Positions 32,485 to 42,400 of a stretch of DNA of 64,000 nucleotides are shown one piece after another. Each line of letters starts with the position of its first letter. Position 1 is the stretch's first letter. The notes beneath the pieces were generated by a model. That model had not been told where the DNA came from. It saw only the letters and a list, made by a program, of their open reading frames with translations, and ran no database searches. The position numbers and the translations under genes are program-made. The DNA is from Vicingus serpentipes (GTDB lineage: Bacteria > Bacteroidota > Bacteroidia > Flavobacteriales_E > Vicingaceae), in NCBI RefSeq assembly GCF_007993035.1, contig NZ_VOOS01000001.1:1-64000 (forward strand). Reading direction: 5' to 3'.

Positions 32485-34155
32485 TTAATCTTTAATACAG
32501 CGGATACTATGATGATCATCTTTACCATAATTAAACCTCATAAATTTTGAATTACCATAGTATGCATAATTTGTTAGAGGCATTCCTGTACTTGGATTAA
32601 TTGATGAAGACCAGAAGAATCCATTCTCTCCATCTAAATTAGATGAGGAGGTTAGTCCTCCAGGTAAAGCATTAAATCCAATAGAATTTGTTGCCCCATA
32701 ATTAGGAGGATACCAATGTTGAGTCCCTGTGGATTTTAAAATACCACCAGCGATGTTTGATACAATTCCAGCATTTGTTGGATAAAAATTAGGATCAAGA
32801 TAACCTATTAGAAGATCCCAATCTGATAAACTTGGGACATGCCATCCTGTAGGACAAACATTTCGTGGGTCAGAAACAGTATACCAATTATAATTTTTAC
32901 CATAATAGTCGTAATCTACACTATCATACCAACCATAAGTCCAGTTTCCGATTTGATCACTTGAAAAACCAACGGAATCATAAGGTATTGGATCTCCATT
33001 TGAATAAGTAGTAGTTCTTAAGTTTTCAGCAAACCATTCTTGACCATTTCCTACAACAATTGTAGAATAATTGAATCCGTCAAAAACAACTCCTTGACCT
33101 GCATTTGAAATAGGAATTGTTGTAAATGTTATTTCATTACCATAAGAAACACCAGCATTATTAATTGCATAAGCTCTTGCGTAATATGTTTTATTAACCT
33201 CAAGTGGTTCTATTATTAATTGAAAATTCCCTGTTCCAGTATTAGCGTCTACTATATAATCATTGTAATCTATAGTCGGTTGAGACCATAAACCATAACA
33301 AATTCCTCTACTGATAACTGGAGAACCACCTTCATCTGTAATTTCACCACCTACCTCTGCTAAATAATCCTGAACATTAACTGCTGGGAAAGTATTAATT
33401 GAAGCAGGATTACCTGGAGGTTGTATTAACTTATTAGTTGATTTATATACTTTATATGATCCAGAAATATCTCTAATTTGTAAAGTACTTGGATTTTGAA
33501 CTTGTGTACTGAATTCTCCAGATATTTCCCATTTATATTCATCATAGGTTTCATTTACTATTTCAATATTAGTAAATCTATGAAAATATGGAGCGCAAAT
33601 AGGTGGATTATCTTTAACCATTCCCCAAGAAATTCCCTGATTATCTTTAACACCGTCTAAACACCAAAACATGTCTATATCTGTAGGTTCATAATCTGAA
33701 ACAATTCCATTAATATATGTAGTGTCTTCTGGGCTAATAAAACAATTAATATTTCCTGATGTGTTATTTAGATCCATTGAATTAATATGCCAGGCATCAT
33801 CTGATAATAAAATTTGAAATTCTATTCTATTATTACTCCATTGATAATCAGTGTAATTTAGACCGATTCTAAAGCCACAAGGATATTCAAATGACTGAGA
33901 GTTGTAAGTATTCACTGATGTACCATCATTCCAGGTATAAGTAATCTCATTACAAAAGCTACATGGATCACAACTTCCCCCACAATCAACTCCAGTCTCA
34001 TCCCCATTTTTAATCCCATCAGAACACGTAGCTGTAGTTGAACCACCTCCTGTAGATGTTCCTCCTCCATTTGGTGCAGGTGGATCTGGATCTGGAGAAC
34101 AATTAGTAAAAGATATTGCGCTTAGTAAAGCTAAAAAGTATAGTAGTTTTTTCAT
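32485..34155 (-). CDS. FISUMP-domain lipoprotein (element cargo)
   Basis: A 556-residue protein. MKKLLYFLALLSAISFTNCS is a lipoprotein signal with the lipobox Cys at about residue 20, followed by a Gly/Ser/Pro linker and CSDGIKNGDETGVDCGGSC, a small Cys-rich module frequent in Bacteroidota surface proteins. The middle has an FN3-like region (AYAINNAGVSYGNEITFTT). Residues about 350-556 are a Fibrobacter succinogenes major paralogous domain: EWFAENLRTTTYSNGDPIP, NWYTVSDPRNVCPTGWHVPS, LSDWDLLIGYL, FNALPGG and a C-terminal SIRCIKD. There is no T9SS sorting motif. The domain is of unknown function on the cell surface. The gene lies wholly inside the tRNA-Asp element and is its only complete gene. 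Confidence 0.88.
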   Translation of the reverse strand: MKKLLYFLALLSAISFTNCSPDPDPPAPNGGGTSTGGGSTTATCSDGIKNGDETGVDCGGSCDPCSFCNEITYTWNDGTSVNTYNSQSFEYPCGFRIGLNYTDYQWSNNRIEFQILLSDDAWHINSMDLNNTSGNINCFISPEDTTYINGIVSDYEPTDIDMFWCLDGVKDNQGISWGMVKDNPPICAPYFHRFTNIEIVNETYDEYKWEISGEFSTQVQNPSTLQIRDISGSYKVYKSTNKLIQPPGNPASINTFPAVNVQDYLAEVGGEITDEGGSPVISRGICYGLWSQPTIDYNDYIVDANTGTGNFQLIIEPLEVNKTYYARAYAINNAGVSYGNEITFTTIPISNAGQGVVFDGFNYSTIVVGNGQEWFAENLRTTTYSNGDPIPYDSVGFSSDQIGNWTYGWYDSVDYDYYGKNYNWYTVSDPRNVCPTGWHVPSLSDWDLLIGYLDPNFYPTNAGIVSNIAGGILKSTGTQHWYPPNYGATNSIGFNALPGGLTSSSNLDGENGFFWSSSINPSTGMPLTNYAYYGNSKFMRFNYGKDDHHSIRCIKD

Positions 34156-34281
34156 GATTTTTTTTTTGTTAAAAAATAGTTAACTTATAAAAACAACAAA
34201 TGACAATAATAAAAAAATGTATTTAAAATACAAAATGTAACAACTAAAAGCAACAGGACTTAACTGGGGGGATACTTATAT

Positions 34282-34737
34282 TTAATTGATATGGAGGGGC
34301 TCTATTGATGACAGATTCCACGTGTTAAGGCTAAAACCCAACCAATGGGATGCTCAAAAACAAAAAGCCAAGGGCTCCTCAGAATTGAGTCAAAACATCA
34401 ATGAACTAATTAGCACTCAGCGTTCAAAATGCATATCATCTTTTAATGAGTTGATAAAAAGGGATGTAGCTTTTTCAATTCAGGATTTAGTATTACTTAT
34501 AAAGGGAGAGGAGAAACCTGAAATTGGATGGCTTGAGTTATTTGATAAGCATTTAGAACATATGAAATCAAGGGTTGGAGTAGATTATAGCTCAAGTACT
34601 GTAAGAAGATATATGTCTAGTAGGCTTATACCAGTAGCAATATTTATACGCTGACTGTGGCGTGTAATTCTTAACTTAAGAGCTGCCTCTCCCCTTTTGT
34701 TTAAACGGTGTTTTTCAAGCCAGAAAAGTACTTTCAT
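34282..34737 (-). pseudogene. Tyrosine integrase remnant disrupted by internal inversion
   Basis: On the minus strand, ATG 34735-34737 opens a typical Bacteroidota integrase N-terminus (MKVLFWLEKHRLNKRGEAAL ... RINIATGI) that runs to 34621. The continuation (RLKPNQWDAQKQKAKG ... FDKHLEHMKS ... SSSTVRRYMSS) is instead on the plus strand, 34331-34620. Flipping 34326-34628 joins TGI directly to RLKPNQWD in frame and continues on the minus strand to a TAA at 34282-34284, giving one frame of about 151 codons. This covers the arm-type DNA-binding domain and part of the SAM-like core-binding domain. The catalytic domain (R...HxxR...Y) is not found anywhere in the element. In the present orientation the plus-strand piece opens with a TTG at 34286 and ends at 34654, which is not a real gene. 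Confidence 0.8.
34326..34628. repeat. Inverted repeats TAAGGCTA / TAGGCTTA bounding the flipped segment
   Basis: TAAGGCTA at 34326-34333 and TAGGCTTA at 34621-34628 (reverse complement TAAGCCTA) match at 7 of 8 positions in opposite orientation and sit exactly at the two inversion breakpoints. Both copies are in the same codon phase, so inversion keeps the reading frame. Confidence 0.65.
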
Positions 34738-34850
34738 ATCTGTTGGTTTAATTGATTACAAACTCAACAGTGAAGTATCTGTGTCCCTAAAATGAACCTG
34801 TGACCTTTTAGCCTACCTTTTCTGATAAAAAAGATCACCCTAAAAGACAC

Positions 34851-34885
34851 AAAAAAAGCCCTAAGTACAATACTTAGAGCTTTTT
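34851..34885 (-). terminator. Intrinsic terminator of tRNA-Asp
   Basis: CTAAGTA and TACTTAG form a 7-bp stem with a CAA loop, extended past one C-A mismatch by GC/GC and then A/T runs. On the minus strand it follows the tRNA CCA at once. It lies inside the integrated element, so it was probably brought in by it. Confidence 0.85.
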
Positions 34886-34902
34886 GGCGGTCTGGACGGG
34901 AC
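34878..34902. repeat. attachment-site repeat, tRNA-proximal copy (25 bp)
   Basis: Identical to 32290-32314. It covers the 3' 18 nt of tRNA-Asp and the first arm of its terminator. Confidence 0.85.
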
Positions 34903-34961
34903 TCGAACCCGCGACCCCCTGCGTGACAGGCAGGTATTCTAACCAACTGAACTACCAGACC
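34885..34961 (-). tRNA. tRNA-Asp (GTC), CCA encoded
   Basis: On the minus strand the gene starts GGTCTGGTAGTTCAGTTGG (acceptor arm and D arm), has the anticodon stem-loop CCTGC-CTGTCAC-GCAGG with anticodon GTC, the T arm GCGGG-TTCGAGT-CCCGT and a closing CCAGACC. It is followed by G73 and an encoded CCA at 34885-34887. Acceptor pairing GGTCTGG/CCAGACC is perfect. The 3' end is the integration target of the adjacent element. Confidence 0.98.
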
Positions 34962-35041
34962 AAAATTCTTATAGAACTTTTCCTTAAAAAGGAGTGCAAA
35001 TATAACTGAATTTTTAATGCTGCAAAACTTTTTCAAAAAAA

Positions 35042-35953
35042 TTATTTCATTTTTTTTCGCTTAATGAGGTAACTTAATAATACTGAGTGAAATCCATTTT
35101 CAATGTCTACTTCAACAAAATCAATTCCGTATTGTCCACACTTTAATTTTAGCTCTTTATTTTGCCTATTTACTTGTTCTACATAGTTACTTTTTACTTC
35201 GTTAGGATGTAATTTAATTTCCTCACCTGTTTCCATATCTATAAATTGATATGGCCTATTTTCAAAATTAAAATCTAGCTCTTTATCCTTATCTATAGTA
35301 TGAAACAATATCACTTCATGCTTTCTATGCTTTAAATGTTGAAGTGCAGCGAAAATTTCATCTAAATCACTACTGCTTTCCATCATATCTGAAAACAAAA
35401 CAATTAATGAACGTTTATGTACACTCTCTGCAATAATATGCAGAGACTTAATTGCACTTGTACCTTTATTAATATTGGGTTGGTTTATTAATTTTTCTAA
35501 TTCGTTAATTAAAAAATTGTAATGAACTGTACTTGATTTTGCTGGTGTATGTAAATCTATTTCCTCACTAAAAATACTCAATCCAAAAGCATCTCTTTGT
35601 TTTTTTAATAAATTCATGAGCGATGCTGCAGCATAAATAGAAAATTGTAACTTATTTAATGACTTTTCTGGAAAATACATAGATGAAGAAGAGTCAATAA
35701 TTATCTGACACCTTAAATTTGTTTCTTCTTCATAGCGCTTAACAAACAATTTATCGGTTCTACCAAAAAGCTTCCAATCAACATGTTTAGTAGATTCTCC
35801 AGTATTATACAATCTATGCTCTGCAAATTCAACAGAGAATCCATGAAAAGGACTCTTATGCAAACCAGTAATAAAACCTTCTACTACTTGTTTTGCAATA
35901 AGATCTAAATTTTCGAGCTGCTGTATTTGTTGTATATCAATTTTAAACGACAT
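35042..35953 (-). CDS. DUF58 family protein
   Basis: A 303-residue cytoplasmic protein. LHKSPFHGFSVEFAEHRLYN, then GESTKHVDWKLFGRTDKLFV and YEEETNLRCQIIIDSSSSM are diagnostic of DUF58, with a VWA-like fold in which DSSSSM replaces the usual DxSxS metal-binding motif in full match. ALIVLFSDMMESSSDLDEI supplies the later VWA acidic site. DUF58 genes usually neighbour a MoxR AAA+ ATPase and BatA/B proteins, but none is within this window; the gene is isolated. A -7 box TAAATTTG (minus strand, 35959-35966) is six bases upstream of the ATG. Confidence 0.93.
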   Translation of the reverse strand: MSFKIDIQQIQQLENLDLIAKQVVEGFITGLHKSPFHGFSVEFAEHRLYNTGESTKHVDWKLFGRTDKLFVKRYEEETNLRCQIIIDSSSSMYFPEKSLNKLQFSIYAAASLMNLLKKQRDAFGLSIFSEEIDLHTPAKSSTVHYNFLINELEKLINQPNINKGTSAIKSLHIIAESVHKRSLIVLFSDMMESSSDLDEIFAALQHLKHRKHEVILFHTIDKDKELDFNFENRPYQFIDMETGEEIKLHPNEVKSNYVEQVNRQNKELKLKCGQYGIDFVEVDIENGFHSVLLSYLIKRKKMK

Positions 35954-36082
35954 AAACTCAAATTTAGAACTTAGAACTAATATTTCAGAATTATTTACGG
36001 TTTATTGTTGAAAACGATTTTCGTAATTCAAAATTACCACTACTTATTCTTTGTATTTTTCAAGAAATTTAAATCAACTAAA

Positions 36083-37873
36083 ATGGTTTTAGAAATTATA
36101 GATTGGATCATCATTGTTTCTTTTTTATTAGTCTCATTATTTATAGGTCTAAAATTTAAAGATAAAGCTAGTGGTTCTTTAACTGATTTTTTTCTAGCCG
36201 GAAGAAACCTTCCATGGTACATTGCTGGTATTTCTATGGTAGCAACAACTTTTGCTGCCGATACACCCTTATGGGTTGCAGAAGTAATTAAAAAGAATGG
36301 GGTATCTGGTAATTGGCTATGGTGGAACATGTTAATTGGCGGAATGTTAACAACCTTCTTTTTTGCCAAAATGTGGCGTAAAGCAAACGTTTTAACTGAG
36401 TTAGAGTTTATAGAATTAAGATATTCAGGTAAAGCAGCTCAATATTTTAGAAAATTTAAAGCTTTATACTTAGGGGTATTTTTTAACACTATTATAATAG
36501 GATGGGTAAATGCTGCAATGATTAAAATCTTAATTATTTTTTTAGATATAGATTATCAAACAGCGTTTATTTATATAGCAATACTTATGGTTTTAATTGC
36601 AATTTACTCCTCCCTATCTGGCTTACTTGGAGTTGCTATTACAGATGCTGTACAATTTATATTAGCTATGACTGGATGTGTAATTTTAGCTTTTATCATG
36701 CTTAATTCAGAACAAGTTGGAGGGATTAGTGGTCTTAAAGAAAAACTTCCAGAATGGAGATTTGATTTTTTTCCAAATATCAATGGAGCCAAAAGTGATA
36801 TTGGCACTTTTGGGTTAACAATTGGGGCATTCTTTTCATTTGTAGCTATACAATGGTGGGCAAGTTGGTATCCTGGTAACGAGCCTGGTGGCGGTGGATA
36901 TATTTCACAAAGAATGATGAGTACGAAAAATGAAAAACATGCTATACTAGCTACCTTATTTTTTCAAATTGCTCATTATGCTTTACGACCTTGGCCATGG
37001 ATCATTGTTGGATTATGTGCTTTAGTAGTTTATCCTGACTTACCTTTAAACGAATCAGGAAACGGATTTGTTTTTGCTATGCGTGACTTTATGCCTACAG
37101 GCTTTAGAGGTTTAATTTTTACCGCATTTTTAGGAGCATATATGAGTACCATTTCTACCCAATTAAATTGGGGCGCAAGCTATATTACCAATGACTTGTA
37201 TAAAGAAAAAGATCCATTAATTGAGAGTACTCAAAAAAAATTAGTGCTAATTGGAAGAATTGCAACCGTTTCAATCATGATAATTGCACTTATCATAACC
37301 TCTTTTATTGATACAATAGATGGAGCTGCTCGTTTTTTAATTGCCTCCTCTGCAGGTTTAGGTGCTGTATTAATATTAAGATGGTATTGGAGCCGCATAA
37401 ATGTTTGGAGTGAAATTTCTGCTACTATTGCACCAATTATTGGGTACACGATAAGTAAATTTATACTAGCACCTCTTTTTGAAAAAAGTTCAGGTCTTGG
37501 AAATTCTTTTATTGAAAATGAAGGAATATTGTTAACAACAACCTTATTTACAACAATCGTTTGGATATTAGTTACATTTTTAACTAAACCTGAAAATGAT
37601 GAAACATTAAAAAAATTCTACTTACAAGTAGAACCTCAAGGAGCTTGGAATAGTATTCGTAATAAATTATCTATACCAAAAACTAAATCACAAATACCTT
37701 CTTTAATAATTTGTTGGCTAAGTGCCGTATCACTTACCTATTCTACACTTTTTTTAATTGGCAAATTAATTTTTCAAGACTATTATTACGCTCTAATTAA
37801 TTTAGGAGTATTTATTTTTTCTTTGATTATTTTAAGATATTTCATGTTTCATACAAAAATTTTTAATGATTAA
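36083..37873 (+). CDS. Sodium:solute symporter family protein
   Basis: The start is taken at ATG 36083 because MVLEIIDWIIIVSFLLVSLFI then forms the first membrane helix of the family; an upstream TTG at 36005 would add 26 atypical residues. About 13 hydrophobic segments follow over 596 residues. Family signatures include DFFLAGRNLPWYIAGISMVATTFAADTPL (split here: DFFLAGRNLPWY and ISMVATTFAADTPL), SLSGLLGVAITDAVQFILA and GAYMSTISTQLNWGASYITND. The sodium-site Ser/Thr region in helix 8 (MSTISTQLNWG) is present. The solute cannot be told; sugars and related organic solutes are common for such Bacteroidota members. It is divergent from the DUF58 gene. Confidence 0.92.
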   Translation: MVLEIIDWIIIVSFLLVSLFIGLKFKDKASGSLTDFFLAGRNLPWYIAGISMVATTFAADTPLWVAEVIKKNGVSGNWLWWNMLIGGMLTTFFFAKMWRKANVLTELEFIELRYSGKAAQYFRKFKALYLGVFFNTIIIGWVNAAMIKILIIFLDIDYQTAFIYIAILMVLIAIYSSLSGLLGVAITDAVQFILAMTGCVILAFIMLNSEQVGGISGLKEKLPEWRFDFFPNINGAKSDIGTFGLTIGAFFSFVAIQWWASWYPGNEPGGGGYISQRMMSTKNEKHAILATLFFQIAHYALRPWPWIIVGLCALVVYPDLPLNESGNGFVFAMRDFMPTGFRGLIFTAFLGAYMSTISTQLNWGASYITNDLYKEKDPLIESTQKKLVLIGRIATVSIMIIALIITSFIDTIDGAARFLIASSAGLGAVLILRWYWSRINVWSEISATIAPIIGYTISKFILAPLFEKSSGLGNSFIENEGILLTTTLFTTIVWILVTFLTKPENDETLKKFYLQVEPQGAWNSIRNKLSIPKTKSQIPSLIICWLSAVSLTYSTLFLIGKLIFQDYYYALINLGVFIFSLIILRYFMFHTKIFND

Positions 37874-37970
37874 CCTTTAAATTGATTAATTAATCGAATA
37901 AATTATACTTTAGTATTAAAGATTTTTTTGTTTATTTGCAATAACTAAAATCATTTCTAAAAACACAATA

Positions 37971-38879
37971 ATGAGTAAAAATTATTTTAATTTAAGAAAT
38001 CAACTTATTGTTTTTTCAACAATAGCAGCATTCTCTTTTGGATGTGGTACTGATGAGGCTTCTCACGAAGAAACAGAAACAACTCAAGAAGAGGAAACTT
38101 CTCCTAACCAAAATCAATTAATGGAAATTGATGGTAAAGTTTTTAGTATCCCTTCCCCTATTCAAACTGCTGCATTAATAAAAAACTCAGGAACAAATTA
38201 CAATAAGGCTATGCTTAATGTTCCTTCTAATGTAACTAAGTATTCAACAAATTTTAAAAAAGCAATAAACTTAGGTGTTTTTGGCGCTGATTTAGGATAT
38301 GTTACTCTATACGAACAAACTCAAGATGCTATTTCTTATTTAACTGCAATTAAATCAATTGGAGATGATTTAGGTGTTAGCAGTGCATTTGACATGGAAT
38401 TAGTTACTAGATTTGAAAAAAATATTGGGAACCAAGATTCTTTACTTGTTTTAGTTTCTGATGCATATAAATCAAGCGATAGATACCTTAAAAATAATCA
38501 ACAAAATGATGTTGGAGGTCTTATTTTAGCTGGTGGTTGGATTGAAAGTTTATACTTTGCCACTAACGCTGCTGAAATGACTTCAAACGAAGATGTTATA
38601 AAAAGAATTGGAGAACAAAAAGCTACTTTAAGTAACTTGATTAAATTGTTAACACCATTTTATAGCAAACCTGAATTTACATCATTAATAGACAAGTTAA
38701 TTGAGTTAGATGATTTATTTGCTTCAATAGAAATTACTTACACGTATGTAAAACCAACTGTTGACGCTCAAAATAAAACGACAACCATTAATAGTACTAC
38801 AGAAGTTAATTTTACTAATGAGCAATTAAAAGCAATTACTGCTAAAACATTAGAAATTAGATCAGAGTTAATTAACTAA
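37971..38879 (+). CDS. Hypothetical lipoprotein
   Basis: A 302-residue protein beginning MSKNYFNLRNQLIVFSTIAA followed by FSFGCGTDE, a lipoprotein signal with the lipobox Cys at about residue 25, then an acidic Glu/Thr linker. The mature part is helical (VLVSDAYKSSDRYLKNN, IGEQKATLSNLIKLLTPFY) with no motif that I recognise. It is followed 25 bp later by another exported protein gene and the two are likely an operon ending at the terminator near 39350. Confidence 0.75.
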   Translation: MSKNYFNLRNQLIVFSTIAAFSFGCGTDEASHEETETTQEEETSPNQNQLMEIDGKVFSIPSPIQTAALIKNSGTNYNKAMLNVPSNVTKYSTNFKKAINLGVFGADLGYVTLYEQTQDAISYLTAIKSIGDDLGVSSAFDMELVTRFEKNIGNQDSLLVLVSDAYKSSDRYLKNNQQNDVGGLILAGGWIESLYFATNAAEMTSNEDVIKRIGEQKATLSNLIKLLTPFYSKPEFTSLIDKLIELDDLFASIEITYTYVKPTVDAQNKTTTINSTTEVNFTNEQLKAITAKTLEIRSELIN

Positions 38880-38904
38880 TTAATTTAAAAGAAAAACACT
38901 TAAC

Positions 38905-39330
38905 ATGAAAGCACGTCAATTTTTCAAAATATTTATACTGGTAATAGGATTAGTTTCTTTTAAATCTTCTATTGCTCAGTGTGACACTATTGCATCTTTA
39001 TGCGACAACCATTTAACTAACGGTTTTATTTCTGATGGTCAAGATTACAGATCTCTTTTATTAGATGATGAAATAGCTGAATTTAACATGACATTATATG
39101 GGAATAGTAAATATAGATTTGCTGCTTGTAGCGGTTTAACAGATGGAAATTTATTATTTTCAGTATACGATAAAGAAAGAAATTTATTATTTACTAATAA
39201 GGATTACGCAAATGCTCCTTATTGGGATTTTAACATCAACAATACAATTGATTGTATTATTGAAGCTCAATTAGATCCTAATAACTCTGCATCAGGTTGT
39301 GCTGTTTTACTAGTAGGTTTTAAGCAATAA
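38905..39330 (+). CDS. Hypothetical secreted protein
   Basis: A 141-residue protein with signal peptide (FFKIFILVIGLVSFKSSIAQ). The mature part has five Cys (CDTIASLCDNH, AACSG, NTIDCI, SGCAVL) and beta-strand patterns such as LLFSVYDKERNLLFTN, recalling a small jelly-roll (pre-peptidase-like) domain that senses nothing obvious. Function unknown. It follows the lipoprotein gene closely and is terminated at 39348-39384. Confidence 0.72.
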   Translation: MKARQFFKIFILVIGLVSFKSSIAQCDTIASLCDNHLTNGFISDGQDYRSLLLDDEIAEFNMTLYGNSKYRFAACSGLTDGNLLFSVYDKERNLLFTNKDYANAPYWDFNINNTIDCIIEAQLDPNNSASGCAVLLVGFKQ

Positions 39331-39347
39331 AAAAAATATCAAACTTT

Positions 39348-39384
39348 AAAGAGGCATTGTTTGTATAAATAATGCCTTTTTTTG
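39348..39384 (+). terminator. Intrinsic terminator after the secreted-protein gene
   Basis: GGCATT and AATGCC form a stem around a loop of about 14 bases, extended by flanking A/T pairs and followed by a run of seven T residues. Confidence 0.75.
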
Positions 39385-39414
39385 TATCTTAACTTCGAAA
39401 TAGAGATTTGAACT

Positions 39415-42400
39415 ATGAGTGAAAGAATACTAAAGGCTTTAATGCAGTTGTTTTCAATTGTATCAGATACTGAAGAATTAACAGCAAACAGCAGAAATAT
39501 TGTTGAATCTTTTTTAAAGCAACAACTCAATCAACAATTAGTTAAAGAGTATTTAAGGCTATACGATGATTTTATTGAAGCAAAAAACAAAAAGTCTGAA
39601 GGCTCGAAAAGAAAGAAAAGAACTTCAGTAAACTCTGTAAAAGTTCTTTTAATTTGTACTCAGATAAACGAAGAACTTGCTCAAAAACAAAAAATCATTG
39701 TTCTTATTCGTTTAATCGAATTTATTTATGCAAACAATCATCCTTCAGAACAAGAATTAGAGTTTATAAACACTGTATCTGAGACCTTTAACATTCCGCC
39801 TGAAGAATTTAATCACTGCTTAGAGTTTACTAAAAAATCGATTGACGAGAAATTTGATTCTCCTTGTGTTTTAGTAATAAATAGCAAAAAAGAAAACGAA
39901 TTAAAAGAAAGTAAACATATTTATTCTGAAGGCATTAATGGTGAATTAAGAATTTTAAAAATTGAAACCGTTAACTTATTCTTTGTACGCTACTACGGAG
40001 ATTCTGAACTTTATATGAATGGGATTTTAATTAATAAAACTCGTTCACACATATTAAGTCAAGGTTCATCTATCAGAAGTTCTAGAGTTCAACCAATTTA
40101 CTATAGTGATATTATTAGCTCTTATTTTAAAGATGATAATGCTGAAAAAATAGTATTCAATGTTGATGGTTTAACTTATAAGTTTAAGGGTGGTAATTAT
40201 GGAATGCACCATTTTAGTTTTTCTGAAGAATCTGGCCACATGGTTGGAATTATGGGAGCTAGTGGTGCTGGAAAATCAACACTATTGAATTTATTGAATG
40301 GTGCATACATTCCAACAACAGGTCAAATAACCATAAACGGAATTGACATTCATCATGAACCAGATAAAATTGAAGGCGTAATTGGCTATGTATCTCAAGA
40401 TGATTTACTTATTGAAGAGTTAACTGTTTTCCAAAATCTTTTCTATAATGCTAAATTATGTTTCGATAATTTAAACGAAGCACAAATAACTAAAAGAGTT
40501 TTAGATGTTTTACTAAGCATTGGTTTACTTGAGGCTAAAGACTTAAAAGTTGGTAGTCCTATGGAAAAAACCATTAGTGGTGGACAGCGTAAACGTTTAA
40601 ATATTGCACTTGAATTAATTAGAGAACCAGCAGTTTTATTTGTTGATGAACCTACATCAGGATTATCTTCTAGAGATTCTGAAAATATAATGGATTTACT
40701 TAAAGAACTTGCCTTAAAAGGAAAGTTAGTTTTTGTTGTAATTCACCAGCCTTCGTCTGACATTTTTAAAATGTTTGACAATTTATTGATTTTAGATACT
40801 GGAGGTTACCCAATTTATAATGGAAATCCAGTAGATGCTGTTATTTACTTTAAGGAGTTAGTGAACCACGTTAATAGCAATGAAAGTGAATGTGTTTCTT
40901 GTGGTAACGTTAACTCTGAACAAATTTTCAATATTATTGAATCAAGAGTTGTAGATGAATACGGTAACCCTACTTTAAATAGAAAAATATCACCTCAAGA
41001 ATGGTATCAATTTTATCTAGATAAAATTGAAAAAAGTTCTTCTACTTTTAAGAGACTAACAACTGCTCCAAATATTACTTTTAGTATTCCTAATAAAATA
41101 AAACAGTTTAAAGTTTTTATTATTAGAGATGTACTCTCTAAATTGACTAATAAGCAATACATGCTTATTAACTTCTTAGAAGCTCCAGTTTTAGCTTTTA
41201 TACTATCCTTTTTAGTTCGATATTTTAATGCAGATTCAAATAATGAGTTAGGTTATATTTTTAGAGAAAATGAAAATTTACCAGCCTATATCTTTATGTC
41301 TGTTATTGTTGCTCTTTTTGTTGGATTAACAGTAAGTGCCGAAGAAATTATTCGAGATCAAAAAATTAGAAAAAGAGAGAAATTTTTGAACTTAAGTAAA
41401 GGAAGTTACTTATTTTCAAAAATATCAATCATGTTTGCTATTTCAGCAATACAAACATTTACATTTATTATTATTGGTAATAGTATTTTAGGAATTGATG
41501 GTATGAACGTTGCGTATTGGTTAGTTCTATTCTCAACAGCTTGCTTTGCAAACATGCTAGGGTTAAACATCTCGGCAAGTTTTAATTCAGCTGTTACAAT
41601 ATATATACTAATACCATTCTTAGTTATTCCGCAGCTTCTTTTAAGTGGTGTAATTGTTAAATTCGACAAATTAAACCCTACAATTACTCTACAAGATAAA
41701 GTTCCAGTGGTTGGTGAAATTATGACCTCTAGATGGGCTTATGAAGCTTTAGCTGTTCATCAATTTAAAGACAATAAGTTTGAAAAACAATTTTACAAAC
41801 TTGATAAAGAATTAAAAGTTGTAGAATTTAAAAAGAACTTCTGGTTAGCAAAACTTAGAGAAAAGTTAAGTAGTTCGCAGAATTACCTTAATGATGAAAC
41901 TAAAAAAGAAGAACTCGTTAACAATTTTGAATTACTTAGAAATGAGATTGGTAAAGAAATTGAAACCAATACAGAAATTAAATTTGCTGATTTAGACAAG
42001 TTATACATAGACAAGGTTAATGAAACAGTTTTCACAAATACAAAAAACTACTTCTTAGATTTAAATAACTACTATCTTCAAAAGTATAAGAATGCTAATA
42101 ACAGTAGGGACAAATTAGCCTCTAAGTTAAATAAGGATAAAGAAGCGAGAGATTTGTTTATTGAAATGAAAGACAGATATACAAATGATGCTTTATCTGA
42201 TTTTGTTAAAGATAAAAACGAATTAAATAAAATTATTGAGTTAGATAATCATTTAATACAAAAAGCAGATCCAATATACTTAAGTCCTGATGATTTTAGA
42301 GCTCATTTTTATGCTCCTGAAAAGAAAATATTTGGAGTATATATTGATACTTTTTGGGTAAACATTGCTATTATCTGGTTAATGTCTATCTTCTTAAGTA

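Larger units (their letters stand above)
32290..34902. mobile_element. Small degenerate integrative element at tRNA-Asp
   Basis: The 2.6-kb segment is bounded by 25-bp direct repeats derived from the tRNA-Asp 3' end, with the right copy inside the intact tRNA gene. It contains one minus-strand lipoprotein gene (32485-34155) and a tyrosine-integrase remnant next to the tRNA (34282-34737), the normal position of an integrase. Non-coding parts are 32315-32484 (170 bp, nothing recognised), 34156-34281 (the lipoprotein leader) and 34738-34850 (integrase upstream region with two TTTTAGGG copies that could be arm-type sites). The catalytic part of the integrase is absent, so it can no longer move by itself. 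Confidence 0.75.

Noticed and set aside
34286-34654. The plus-strand integrase-like frame as an intact small gene
   Set aside because: Its first 15 and last 11 codons come from sequence outside the inverted segment read on the wrong strand; it is part of a broken minus-strand gene.
34764-35036. A 90-residue minus-strand frame across the tRNA-Asp gene
   Set aside because: Most of it is the tRNA itself (LVVQLVRIPACHAGGRGFES is the translated tRNA), a common false gene.
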